Source: CAZTHM01 sp041946825
GTDB taxonomy: Bacteria; Acidobacteriota; Terriglobia; UBA7540
Assembly (NCBI GenBank): GCA_041946825.1
Contig: JBHGBD010000007.1
Location: forward strand, 1-64,000
Direction of reading: 5' to 3'
Length of the DNA: 64,000 bases
Each line of letters opens with the position of its first letter. Positions within the stretch are counted from its first letter, which is position 1. Below, in pieces: positions 50,163 to 58,351 of the stretch. A program made the position numbers and the translations under genes. Under the pieces are notes generated by a model. That model had not been told where the DNA came from. It searched no databases and saw only the letters and a program-made list of their open reading frames with translations.

Positions 50163-52237
50163 GATTCTATCTCACCACTCCCCTCTATTATCCCAACGCC
50201 CGGCCGCACGTGGGCTCGGCGTATACGACGATCGTGTGCGACGTCATCGCCCGCTACAAGCGGATGTGCGGCTACGACGTGGCGTTCTTGACCGGCACCG
50301 ACGAGCACGGTGAGAAACTCGAGCGTGCCGCGGCAGCGGCTGGGTTATCGCCGCGAGATTTTGTCGCGCAGAAGCGCCAGCTCTTTATCGAGCTCTGGAA
50401 AAAGCTCGGCATCGAGTATTCCCATTTCGTTTACACGGACCAGGCCGACCACACGATTTCGGTCCAGCGGATGCTTCGGCGCGCGCTGGAATTCGAACCT
50501 TCGGCGGTCTACAAAGCCCGGTACGAAGGTCGCTACTGCGTCTCGGACGAGCGCTACATCTCCGATGGCGCCGAACCCGCCAACTGCGACATCTGCGGCC
50601 GTCCGGCGGAACTGATCAGCGAAGAAAATTACTTCTTCCGTCTTTCGGCGTTTCAGGATCGTCTCCTCGAGCTCTACGAGAAGCGTCCTGAATTTGTGCA
50701 GCCGGACTTCCGGCGCAACGAAGTCCTGAGCTTCGTCAAAGGCGGCCTGCGCGATATTTCGGTCAGCCGGCGGCGCATCAAGTGGGGGATTCCGTGGCCC
50801 GACGACCCTGAGCAGGTTTTCTATGTCTGGTATGACGCCCTCACCGGATACATGACGGGGCTGGGATATGCGCAGGGTGAAAACGGCAGCGCGGAGTTTC
50901 AGAAGTATTGGCGCAATGACTCCGACGGGGAAATCGTCCACATGATCGGCAAGGACATCCTGCGTTTCCACGCCGTCTATTGGCCGGCGTTTCTGATGGC
51001 GGCGAGAATGCCCCTGCCAAAAACCGTTTTCGCACACGGGTGGATCTATTACGAGCAGGCGAAGATGTCGAAGTCGGTGGGGAATGTGGTGTACCCGGAG
51101 CCCATCATTGAAGCGCTCGATTCCTTCGGCGCGCCGGGCAACGACGCGCTGCGCTACTACTTGTTGCGTGAAGCGCCCTTCGGCCAGGACATGAGTTTCT
51201 CATATGATGGGTTGCTGCAGCGGTACAACTCGGATCTCGCGAATGATTTGGGAAATCTTGCCAGCCGTACCGTCGCCATGATTAACCGCTATTTTGGTGG
51301 CGAGGTGCCTCGTCCTCAATGTGGGTTGAGCTTGACGGAAGAAATGCTGCGGGACGGGTTCTTCGGCAAACATGACGTGGACGAGAATACGACGGTACAA
51401 GACGTGCCGGGCCTGATTGACAATTGTCGGTCGCAGTTCCAGTGGTACATGTTGGACGGTGCTGTTGGCCTCATTTGGACCATGATTTCTGAGGTCAATA
51501 AGTACTTGGCGCAAGAAGCGCCTTGGAAGGCGGCTGAGTCAGGCCGCGAGGAAGATCGGGAGCGCGTGAAGCTGGTGCTATACACGGCGGCCGATTTGTT
51601 GCGCACGATCGCGATCATGGCTTACCCCGTCATTCCGGAAAGCTCCAAGCGCGTGTGGAATCAGCTTGGCGACAAGGGGAGCGTTGCGGACAAAAGGATT
51701 AATGACATGAAGTGGGCCGACATCGAGCCCGGAATGCGCGTCGGCAAGCCGGAGCCGATCTTCCCGCGGCTCGACAAAGAGAAAACGCTAGCCATGCTTC
51801 GCGAGCTTGCAGAGGCCGACCTCGAGCGCGAAAAACCAAAGGAGAAGAAACCGATGGAATCTGAAACTCCGATGCCCCCGAGTCCCGAATCCCCAGTCAC
51901 GAATCACGAGAAGATCTCCATCGAAGACTTCGCCAAGGTAGAGATGCGCGTCGGGGAAATCAAGACCGCTGAGCCGGTAGCCGGAGCCCAGAAACTATTG
52001 AAATTGACGGTGGATCTTGGGACCGAAACCCGCCAAGTTGTTGCCGGAATTGCGGAGCACTACAAGCCCGAGCAACTCATCGGGATGAAGGTGGTCATTG
52101 TCGCTAACCTCCAGCCACGCAAGTTGCGTGGCGTGGAGTCGAACGGCATGATCGTCGCGGCATCGGTGGGTCCGGAAGGGAAGCCGGTGCTGGTCACATT
52201 CAATGAGCCAGTCGAAATCGGGGCGCGTCTCAAATGA
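50156..52237 (+). CDS. metG: Methionine-tRNA ligase
   Basis: A 693-residue class I synthetase that charges tRNA-Met. The HIGH region is PYYPNARPHVGS (9-21) and the KMSKS loop is AKMSKSVGN (Lys303-Ser307). The connective peptide has YCVSDERY, then CDICGRPAELISEENYFF: three cysteines, the second classical cysteine being Asp. Residues about 540-585 are a low-complexity linker, partly from a 7-bp array. About 590-693 form the EMAPII-like tRNA-binding domain (FAKVEMRVGEIKTAEPVAGA, VVAGIAEHYKPEQLIGMKVV). The start is taken at ATG 50156 because the extension from TTG 50132 is repeat sequence. Together with tatD and the prenyl synthase it is a housekeeping run. Confidence 0.95.
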   Translation: MKRFYLTTPLYYPNARPHVGSAYTTIVCDVIARYKRMCGYDVAFLTGTDEHGEKLERAAAAAGLSPRDFVAQKRQLFIELWKKLGIEYSHFVYTDQADHTISVQRMLRRALEFEPSAVYKARYEGRYCVSDERYISDGAEPANCDICGRPAELISEENYFFRLSAFQDRLLELYEKRPEFVQPDFRRNEVLSFVKGGLRDISVSRRRIKWGIPWPDDPEQVFYVWYDALTGYMTGLGYAQGENGSAEFQKYWRNDSDGEIVHMIGKDILRFHAVYWPAFLMAARMPLPKTVFAHGWIYYEQAKMSKSVGNVVYPEPIIEALDSFGAPGNDALRYYLLREAPFGQDMSFSYDGLLQRYNSDLANDLGNLASRTVAMINRYFGGEVPRPQCGLSLTEEMLRDGFFGKHDVDENTTVQDVPGLIDNCRSQFQWYMLDGAVGLIWTMISEVNKYLAQEAPWKAAESGREEDRERVKLVLYTAADLLRTIAIMAYPVIPESSKRVWNQLGDKGSVADKRINDMKWADIEPGMRVGKPEPIFPRLDKEKTLAMLRELAEADLEREKPKEKKPMESETPMPPSPESPVTNHEKISIEDFAKVEMRVGEIKTAEPVAGAQKLLKLTVDLGTETRQVVAGIAEHYKPEQLIGMKVVIVANLQPRKLRGVESNGMIVAASVGPEGKPVLVTFNEPVEIGARLK
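51879..51913. repeat. 7-bp tandem array inside metG
   Basis: Five heptamers within the linker codons: CGAGTCC, CGAATCC, CCAGTCA, CGAATCA, CGAGAAG. They encode PESPVTNHE. The period is not a multiple of three, and the array looks like the intergenic arrays recruited into coding sequence between the catalytic body and the tRNA-binding domain. Confidence 0.7.
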
Positions 52238-52319
52238 TCGGGCCATCGAGCCATCGGACCGTCGAGCCATCCAATACAGTACGGCGAGATGGCCCGATGG
52301 CCCGATCGCCCGATGACTC
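52237..52319. repeat. 8-bp arrays in inverted orientation, carrying the tatD start codon
   Basis: Left half: ATCGGGCC, ATCGAGCC, ATCGGACC, GTCGAGCC (52237-52268). Right half: GATGGCCC, GATGGCCC, GATCGCCC, GATGACTC (52288-52319). The right half is close to the reverse complement of the left, so the RNA could fold into a long hairpin with about 19 bases between arms. The tatD ATG (52313) lies in the last unit. Confidence 0.82.
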
Positions 52320-53098
52320 AATGCTTGCTCGATTCCCACGCCCATCTCGATGATTCGCAATTTGACGCGGACCGTGACGCGGTGATTTTGCGCGCACGAG
52401 AGGCCGGAGTTCGAAAACTGCTCGCCGTGAGTGGCGGCGGCGGGCCGGAAGACCTGGCTTCAGCGGTTCCAATCGGCGAAAGGTACGATTGGATTTACGC
52501 CAGCGTTGGCATTCATCCTCACGAAGCCAAGCGCGCCGAGGAAAGACATTTCGAGCGGTTGAGCGTTGCGGCCCGGCATGACAAGGTCATCGCACTGGGT
52601 GAACTCGGGCTTGACTATCACTATGATCACTCGCCGCGGGAAATTCAAAAGCAGGTTCTGATTCGCCAGCTCGAAATCGCGCGCGAACTGAAGCTTCCCA
52701 TCATTGTCCACTGCCGCGAAGCGTGGGGGGACCTCACTTCGATCATCGAATCGCACTGGAGCCCTTCCGGCCTGGGCGGAATTCTGCATTGTTTTTCCGG
52801 CCAGCGTGACGATGCGTTCAGGTTTCTGGACTGGGGCTTCTTGGTATCTTTTGCCGGCCCCATCACCTTCAAGAAAGCGGACGCATTACGCGCGATTGCG
52901 GCGGAGCTCCCGGTTGACTGTCTGCTCACCGAAACAGATTGCCCCTATCTGGCGCCAGTGCCGCATCGTGGGAAACGCAACGAGCCGGCATTTGTTCGCG
53001 AGACAACGGAGGCCCTTGCTCTTCTGAGAAACACGACCCTGGAGGAGATGGGAGAGCAGACGCTGCGAAACTTCACCCGCCTCTTCCGTTTGGAATAG
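52313..53098 (+). CDS. tatD: TatD family deoxyribonuclease/hydrolase
   Basis: A 261-residue metal-dependent hydrolase of the TatD group (YcfH-like), linked in other bacteria to 3'-5' DNase activity and DNA repair. Metal ligands are visible: His9 and His11 in DSHAHLDD, Glu in ALGELGLDYHYD, His in PIIVHCREAW, His in GGILHCFSG and Asp in LLTETDCPYLAP. Length is normal for the family. ATG 52313 is used because the frame upstream of it consists only of octamer repeat. Metal site is complete, so it should be active. It follows metG, as in many genomes. Confidence 0.94.
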   Translation: MTQCLLDSHAHLDDSQFDADRDAVILRAREAGVRKLLAVSGGGGPEDLASAVPIGERYDWIYASVGIHPHEAKRAEERHFERLSVAARHDKVIALGELGLDYHYDHSPREIQKQVLIRQLEIARELKLPIIVHCREAWGDLTSIIESHWSPSGLGGILHCFSGQRDDAFRFLDWGFLVSFAGPITFKKADALRAIAAELPVDCLLTETDCPYLAPVPHRGKRNEPAFVRETTEALALLRNTTLEEMGEQTLRNFTRLFRLE

Positions 53099-53246
53099 AA
53101 AGGCTGCTTCCGACGGTTGGCCCGGCAACTTCACGCTTTCCTTCCCAGGGCTTTTGTGGGAGCATAGAAATCGAGTCCAGTCAGCTTGCAGCTTCAGCAC
53201 ACCGTTCGGCGCGGGCTTGCGTGGAGAAGGGTTGGAGAAACAGCGT

Positions 53247-54239
53247 TTGGCGTCCATCAATCATCTGACAGGGCGGGAAATCTTTGAAATGGTTCGCTCT
53301 GACCTCCAGAAAGTGGAGGAGGAGTTCAACCAACAGAGCATTTCGGAAGTCCCGGCAATCACCGAAATTGGCCAGTATCTGCAGGTCAGCGGGGGCAAGC
53401 GGCTCCGGCCCGCGCTGGTTCTGCTTTCCTCGAAGCTGTGCGATTTTGACGGGCCGGCGGCAATCCGGCTGGGGGCGGTTGTCGAACTCATCCACACCGC
53501 CACGCTGGTTCACGATGATGTAATTGACGGTGCCGACACGCGGCGCGGCCGCCCCTCCACGAATATCCGGTGGGGCAACCATATGTCGGTGCTGGCTGGT
53601 GACTGGCTTTACATGCAGGCGTTCAACGTCGCCCTCGCCGAGCGTAATTTCAAGATTCTGGACGTCCTCATAGGTCTCACTCAGGTCATGGTGGAAGGCG
53701 AACTCCTGCAATTGACCTTGCTGCGCAAGCTCAAGCTGACGGAAGACGAGTACTTCGAGCTTTCTTACCGCAAAACCGCGTGTCTCTTTTCCGCCACCCT
53801 GCGTCTGGGCGCGATTCTTGGCCGAAAGGGCGAAGAAATTGAGATGAAGCTCGGGTCTTACGGAATCAATCTAGGGCTCGCGTTTCAGCTCGTTGATGAT
53901 CTCCTGGATTTTGTGTCGTCGGAAGAGAAACTTGGCAAACCCACCGGGAGCGACTTGCGGGAAGGGAAAGTGACGTTGCCACTCATCTATCTGCTGCAGC
54001 GATGCCGCCCCGAAGAGACCGCAAGAATTTCGCGTGTTTTGGAAGAGGGCGGCTTTCACTCAGTGCAGTTTTACGAGGTCCTGGAAATGATGGAACGGTA
54101 CGGCGCCCTGCAGGCCGCGCGCGAGAAGGCGCGCGAGATCGCGGAGCAAGCCAAGGCCGCTCTGGAGGCCTTTCCCGACTCTCCTTACAAGGACGCTCTC
54201 CGCTCGCTGCCCGAGTTTATTCTCGAACGTGAATCCTGA
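53247..54239 (+). CDS. Polyprenyl diphosphate synthase (IspB-like)
   Basis: A 330-residue all-helical trans-prenyltransferase that extends allylic diphosphates with IPP for quinone side chains. The first Asp-rich motif is HDDVIDGADTRRGRPS (Asp90, 91, 94) and the second is QLVDDLLDF. SGGKRLRPALVLLSSKL and the Gly-Lys-Pro-x-Gly-x-Asp-Leu stretch (KLGKPTGSDLREGKVTLPLI) are typical. Small residues before the first motif (HTATLVHDD) favour a long chain. TTG 53247 is chosen as start since homologues begin with the HLTGREIFEMVRSDL segment and GGAG precedes it; ATG 53289 is the alternative. Chain length is not determined by sequence alone. Confidence 0.9.
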   Translation: MASINHLTGREIFEMVRSDLQKVEEEFNQQSISEVPAITEIGQYLQVSGGKRLRPALVLLSSKLCDFDGPAAIRLGAVVELIHTATLVHDDVIDGADTRRGRPSTNIRWGNHMSVLAGDWLYMQAFNVALAERNFKILDVLIGLTQVMVEGELLQLTLLRKLKLTEDEYFELSYRKTACLFSATLRLGAILGRKGEEIEMKLGSYGINLGLAFQLVDDLLDFVSSEEKLGKPTGSDLREGKVTLPLIYLLQRCRPEETARISRVLEEGGFHSVQFYEVLEMMERYGALQAAREKAREIAEQAKAALEAFPDSPYKDALRSLPEFILERES

Positions 54240-54257
54240 CTTCCCGCCTTCCATAGA

Positions 54258-54839
54258 ATGAAGCACCGTAATGAAACCGAGATCAAGCTGGAAGTCCACG
54301 ACCGGAAAGCTGTGAAACGCCGCCTGAAAAAGCTGGGCCTTCGGGTAATCCAACCCCGGCATTTTGAGGGCAACGGTCTCTTTGATTTCCAGGACCTGCG
54401 ACTCTGGAAGGCTCGTTGTCTGCTGCGCCTCCGCCAGGAAGGTAAGCGCTGGCTGCTCACCTATAAGGGAACTCCGCTGGATTCGCGTGAGTACAAGATC
54501 CGCCGCGAGATCGAGACGCTCGTCAGCGACGGCCCGGCGGTTCGAGAGATTCTCAATGCCCTGGGATTCCACGAAGCCTTTCGGTACGAGAAATTTCGGA
54601 CCGTTTACGCCGCAAGCTCGAAAAGCCCTCGGGAAGGATCAAATCAATTGCTCCTCGACGAGACCCCGATCGGCGACTATCTGGAATTGGAGGGATCGAA
54701 GCGTTGGATCGACCATGTGGCGCGGGAGCTTGGGTACGGGCGGGAAGACTACATTACTGCCAGCTACGCGTCCTTATATCGTCAGGCCTGTGAGAAGCTT
54801 GGGAAGAAGCCCGCGAGCATGGTCTTCGAGAAATCGTGA
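54258..54839 (+). CDS. CYTH domain protein (class IV adenylate cyclase / thiamine triphosphatase-like)
   Basis: A 193-residue tunnel-fold protein of the CYTH superfamily. The ExExK signature is E6-T-E8-I-K10. Later strands have RCLLRLRQEGKRWLLTYKGT, EYKIRREIETLV, ILNALGFHEAFRYEKFRTVY, LLLDETPIGDYLELEGSKRW and the tail SYASLYRQACEK. These supply the Arg, Lys and Glu residues that bind a triphosphate and metal. Function in this organism could be class IV adenylate cyclase (CyaB-like) or inorganic/thiamine triphosphatase; sequence alone does not decide. It starts 18 bases after the prenyl synthase stop and is probably co-transcribed. Confidence 0.88.
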   Translation: MKHRNETEIKLEVHDRKAVKRRLKKLGLRVIQPRHFEGNGLFDFQDLRLWKARCLLRLRQEGKRWLLTYKGTPLDSREYKIRREIETLVSDGPAVREILNALGFHEAFRYEKFRTVYAASSKSPREGSNQLLLDETPIGDYLELEGSKRWIDHVARELGYGREDYITASYASLYRQACEKLGKKPASMVFEKS

Positions 54840-54920
54840 TAGGGTTGCGAATCGTGTTGAGTTATAATATCTTGATTGGCCGCACGATGGCCTCGGGCCG
54901 CCGGGCGGGGAGGTCATGAT

Positions 54921-55127
54921 ATGCCAGGAGGTTTTGTCGTGGAAGGTTTACTTCAACCAACCCACCTGCTTTTCATTCTGCTCATTGTGTTGATCCTGTT
55001 CGGGCCGGGAAAGCTCCCCGAGCTGGGGAAGGGGCTGGGAAAGGGCATCCGTGAGTTCAAGGACGCGCTTCGAGGTGGGATGGAATCTCCCGCCGAGAAA
55101 AAGCCCCAGGAAGAAAAGAAAGACTAG
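54921..55127 (+). CDS. tatA: Sec-independent translocase protein TatA/E
   Basis: A 68-residue Tat pore component. GGGGAGG lies 8 bases before the ATG at 54921. One transmembrane helix (LLFILLIVLILF, about 18-28) is followed by the diagnostic F-G-P-G-K-L-P-E-L-G hinge, an amphipathic helix (KGLGKGIREFKDAL) and a charged tail (ESPAEKKPQEEKKD). tatB and tatC are not adjacent. Several Tat-type signals occur in this window (16755, 23671, 26231, 32539 and 44399), so the system is clearly used. Confidence 0.94.
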   Translation: MPGGFVVEGLLQPTHLLFILLIVLILFGPGKLPELGKGLGKGIREFKDALRGGMESPAEKKPQEEKKD

Positions 55128-55395
55128 CTCCGCGTTTCGACAGTCTTCCTCCCAATCCTTCAAAGCTTGATTCCGGTACGTTCAGATGAATCAGGGGCGC
55201 GTCAGACGGCGCAGGGGCAGAAATGTAAGACAAGCCCGCTGCCATGTACCAACAACGGCGCTTTGCCTGCAGCGGGGGACGACGGTCATGCGTGGCTCGA
55301 GTGCGGTCGGCGCCGTTGACGGAAATTTCCCGTGCGTGTTATAAACAATTGAATCGGACTCACGGCAAAGAGCCAACTTTGCAGGGTCCGCCCAC

Positions 55396-55470
55396 TCCTC
55401 GGTAGCTCAATGGTAGAGCATTCGGCTGTTAACCGAAGGGTTCCAGGTTCGAGTCCTGGCCGAGGAGCCA
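55396..55470 (+). tRNA. tRNA-Asn (GUU)
   Basis: The acceptor TCCTCGG pairs with CCGAGGA. The D arm is GCTC-AATGGTA-GAGC, the anticodon stem-loop TTCGG-CTGTTAA-CCGAA gives anticodon GTT, and the T arm is CCAGG-TTCGAGT-CCTGG. Discriminator G55467 is followed by encoded CCA (55468-55470). The same 26-bp 3' part recurs at 55509. Confidence 0.96.
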
Positions 55471-55508
55471 AACCTATACGTTCTGCCCTCAATCCGTCAG
55501 CCGGCGTA

Positions 55509-55534
55509 TTCCAGGTTCGAGTCCTGGCTGAGGA
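55509..55534 (+). repeat. Duplicate of the 3' end of tRNA-Asn (att-like)
   Basis: 26 bases equal to 55441-55466 (T arm through acceptor strand) with one mismatch (C to T at the 21st position). It follows the intact tRNA by about 40 bases and has no acceptor 5' strand or anticodon arm, so it is not a tRNA. It looks like the scar of an element that integrated at the 3' end of the gene, or a tandem duplication. Confidence 0.75.
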
Positions 55535-55735
55535 TGGACACCTCTTAGCCAGAATCTCCAGTACCCGGCCCTCCGAAAATCGGCACTAAGTGAGTAAACA
55601 CTACCCGGAAGATTGGCGTTGTTTTGGGTCAAGTGGCTACGAGATATGCAGGCATTCCCATCCGACACCGTCGCAACCGGAGCGGCGTATCAGGGGGACA
55701 TTGCTCCGGGCAGTTGGCAGTTAATGACTCAAAGT

Positions 55736-58351
55736 CTATTTCAGGCCGGTGACGAGGTACAGCTCGGACATGATATGGAGCGTAGAATAGACGTAGCTCC
55801 TGCCATTTGGTGTCATGAAGAGACTGACGCCGGTACGACCCATGCCCGCTCGTTCGCTGGGCACGATCTCGCGGACGAATTGCCTGCGGCCCGACTTGCG
55901 GTCCACCCGAAACACTTTCGCTGGACAGCTGTCCAGCGCGTACACAAAGAAGGATCCTTCGTCGGCCCCCCATGCGACGGTCACCTCACCTGGTTGGACG
56001 CCTGGCAGCAGCTTCGGCTCGCCACCTTCGATAGGGACAAGTGAGATCCGATTGGCCCATCCGGCAAGGAGAAACTTGCCATCCGGCGTGGTGAATGGAT
56101 TCATGATCCGGGATCCTTCGGGGGTGATGGGGCGCGGTTTTTCGCCATCCACACTCGTAAGGTAAATCCTGCGGCCGTGCGAGGATTCGCTTCCTTCGAA
56201 CCAGACCCGCTGGCCATCTTGCAGCATGCCCGCTATGACAATCACAAACCCCTTCAACGCGACTTGCCTCGTTGGCCCGGCGCCCACCGGATAAATGGCT
56301 ATGCCAGAGTCATCGAGACGCGGCGTGAGGACGAACTTCCCGTCAGGAGAAAAGGTGGCAATCGTGCCCGCGCCCAGCTTGACGGCGGGAGTGCCATTCG
56401 TTTCTCGGAGGTAAATCGCGGGCAACGCTCCCGCCCCCTGTCCGGTTTCGGAAAAAAGAACGTACTTGCCGTCGGGCGAGAGATCGGTGGGCATCGACCA
56501 GTCTAGCCAGGTAAGCTCGCGGTCGCCGTTGTCCGATGGACCGCGGTAGAACATCCTTTGACGCATTTCTACGTTTGTGATCAGGGCGCGCCCATCCCTG
56601 GTGACATCTTGAATCTTGGTGCTCGCGGATTGTCGGAGAAGCAACCGGCGACTACCGTGCAGTGTCACCGCCCAAAGATCCTCCCTCATTCCGGCTATCG
56701 CGCCGGAAACCCATATCTCCTTGCCATTGGGGGACCAGGCCAGATTAAAGGCCGCAGCGAAGTTTTCCAGTGCCTTCACGCGACCGGACTTGTCCACGGT
56801 GGTGAGGATACCCCCTGAATCGATTACATTGGGGTGTTCAACAAATGCAACGTGTTCTCCGGACGGCGAGACCCGCACGCCACTGCTGAATCCCGTTCCG
56901 CGGTGTAGGACAGTCCCCGGTGGGTACTCGATCTGATAGCCTGTTTCGGTTTCCCGAGCCAAGCACAAGTGTTCTCCCTCCGGAGACCAATCTGCAAATA
57001 CGACTTTCTCTTCGATTGCGCGCGGAGAGCCTCCCGAAAATGGCACACGCGCCAGCAAGCCTTGCTGGGCCCACGGCGAGTGACTGAGACCCGGCTTCTG
57101 GAGCAAAGCCAGTTCACCTGACCGGGAGATCCCGAGCAGCCCCGTTCCTGACAATCCCCGCGGGTGGGATTCGGGGCTGTCCAGTCGGACGGAGAAGACT
57201 TCCTCGGGCTCATCCTCCCACATCGCACTATAGACAATCGTTTGGCTGTCAGAGGCAAACCTTGCCGCGCCGATTGTGCCCCGGCGGTAAGTCAAGCGCC
57301 GAAATTCCGTTTCGGGCTGAGATGTGGACCTCCGGCCGAGTAAGAACATGCCTAAAAGGGCAACGACGGCCAGCAGGAACGCCGCCAGGGCCAACCATTT
57401 TTGCTGGCGACGGGGCACGACCGGCAGACGCCCGACCGGCGATACTTCGGAGATAGCCGCCAAGTCAAAGGCGAGATCCTGGGCGGATTGGAACCGGTCC
57501 CCTGGCTCCTTCTCCAAGCAGTGGCCTACGATGCGGTCGAGGGCCGGTGCCAAGCCGCCCGTTACAGTGAGCTCCGGCCGCTCTTGGCTTAGCGTGGCAC
57601 TCATCATGTCAATGGGCGACGCCCCCTTGAATGGCTGCTCGCCGGTGAGCATTTCATGCAGCACGCAGCCGAAACTGAAGATGTCCGAACGGTGGTCGAC
57701 CTGCTGGCCACGAATCTGCTCTGGAGACATGTACGCCACCGTGCCCAGGATGGTTCCGGGCGTAGTCTCGAATGTTCGAGTGCCTTGTGTCTCGCGTGTC
57801 GAGGGTTGTGAAGGTTCGGTCCCGGGAACGGCCCCCATCCATAGGGTTTCTTGGACTGCGCCTGCCGGAGCGCGGCGGAGCTTGGCAAGTCCGAAATCCA
57901 GGATTTTTACCAAACCATCTCTGGTAATAAACAAGTTCTCGGGCTTGAGATCGCGGTGAACGATTCCTGCCGCGTGTGCCGCTGCCAAGCCCCGCGCGAT
58001 CTGGCGGGCATAGTCGAGCGCCCGCTGCGGAGACAGCTTGTCGGTCCGCAGCCGACCCCTCAGCGATTCGCCCTCCAACAACTCCGAAACTAGGTAGGGA
58101 GAGCCTTCATGCACGCCGGTATCGTAGACGGCGAGGACGTTCGGGTGATTGAGCCGCCCGACGGCCTGAGCCTCCAGGTTGAACCGGTGCACAAGTTCGC
58201 GGTCCTGGGCAAAAGCCTCCGGAAGCACCTTGATGGCGACGTTACGCTTCAGCCGCGGGTCACTGGCCCGGTAGACCTCCCCCATCCCACCGGCCCCGAT
58301 CAGCCCGACAATCTTGTAAGCCCCAATTTGGCTTTTTGGTCCGAGCGGCAT
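55736..58351 (-). CDS. Ser/Thr protein kinase with transmembrane segment and TolB-like propeller
   Basis: An 871-residue Hanks-type kinase. The start at 58351 (MPLGPKSQIGAYKIVGLIG) is typical of acidobacterial kinases; the longer frame uses an upstream TTG. Kinase domain about 10-275: glycine loop GAGGMGEVY, Lys41 in VAIKVLP, catalytic HRDLKPEN (Asp134), DFGLAK (152-157) and GTVAYMSPEQ. One transmembrane helix lies near 320-340 (LALAAFLLAVVALLGMFLLG). The extracytoplasmic part resembles WD40/PD40 TolB-type propeller blades (SRSGELALLQKPG, DWSPEGEHLCLARE, LSPDGKYVLFSETGQ, TFSPDGKFVLTPRL). Ligand unknown. It likely responds to an envelope or extracellular cue. Confidence 0.92.
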   Translation of the reverse strand: MPLGPKSQIGAYKIVGLIGAGGMGEVYRASDPRLKRNVAIKVLPEAFAQDRELVHRFNLEAQAVGRLNHPNVLAVYDTGVHEGSPYLVSELLEGESLRGRLRTDKLSPQRALDYARQIARGLAAAHAAGIVHRDLKPENLFITRDGLVKILDFGLAKLRRAPAGAVQETLWMGAVPGTEPSQPSTRETQGTRTFETTPGTILGTVAYMSPEQIRGQQVDHRSDIFSFGCVLHEMLTGEQPFKGASPIDMMSATLSQERPELTVTGGLAPALDRIVGHCLEKEPGDRFQSAQDLAFDLAAISEVSPVGRLPVVPRRQQKWLALAAFLLAVVALLGMFLLGRRSTSQPETEFRRLTYRRGTIGAARFASDSQTIVYSAMWEDEPEEVFSVRLDSPESHPRGLSGTGLLGISRSGELALLQKPGLSHSPWAQQGLLARVPFSGGSPRAIEEKVVFADWSPEGEHLCLARETETGYQIEYPPGTVLHRGTGFSSGVRVSPSGEHVAFVEHPNVIDSGGILTTVDKSGRVKALENFAAAFNLAWSPNGKEIWVSGAIAGMREDLWAVTLHGSRRLLLRQSASTKIQDVTRDGRALITNVEMRQRMFYRGPSDNGDRELTWLDWSMPTDLSPDGKYVLFSETGQGAGALPAIYLRETNGTPAVKLGAGTIATFSPDGKFVLTPRLDDSGIAIYPVGAGPTRQVALKGFVIVIAGMLQDGQRVWFEGSESSHGRRIYLTSVDGEKPRPITPEGSRIMNPFTTPDGKFLLAGWANRISLVPIEGGEPKLLPGVQPGEVTVAWGADEGSFFVYALDSCPAKVFRVDRKSGRRQFVREIVPSERAGMGRTGVSLFMTPNGRSYVYSTLHIMSELYLVTGLK

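Noticed and set aside
55509..55534. Second tRNA gene downstream of tRNA-Asn
   Set aside because: Only the T arm and 3' acceptor strand are present; there is no D arm, anticodon arm or 5' acceptor strand.
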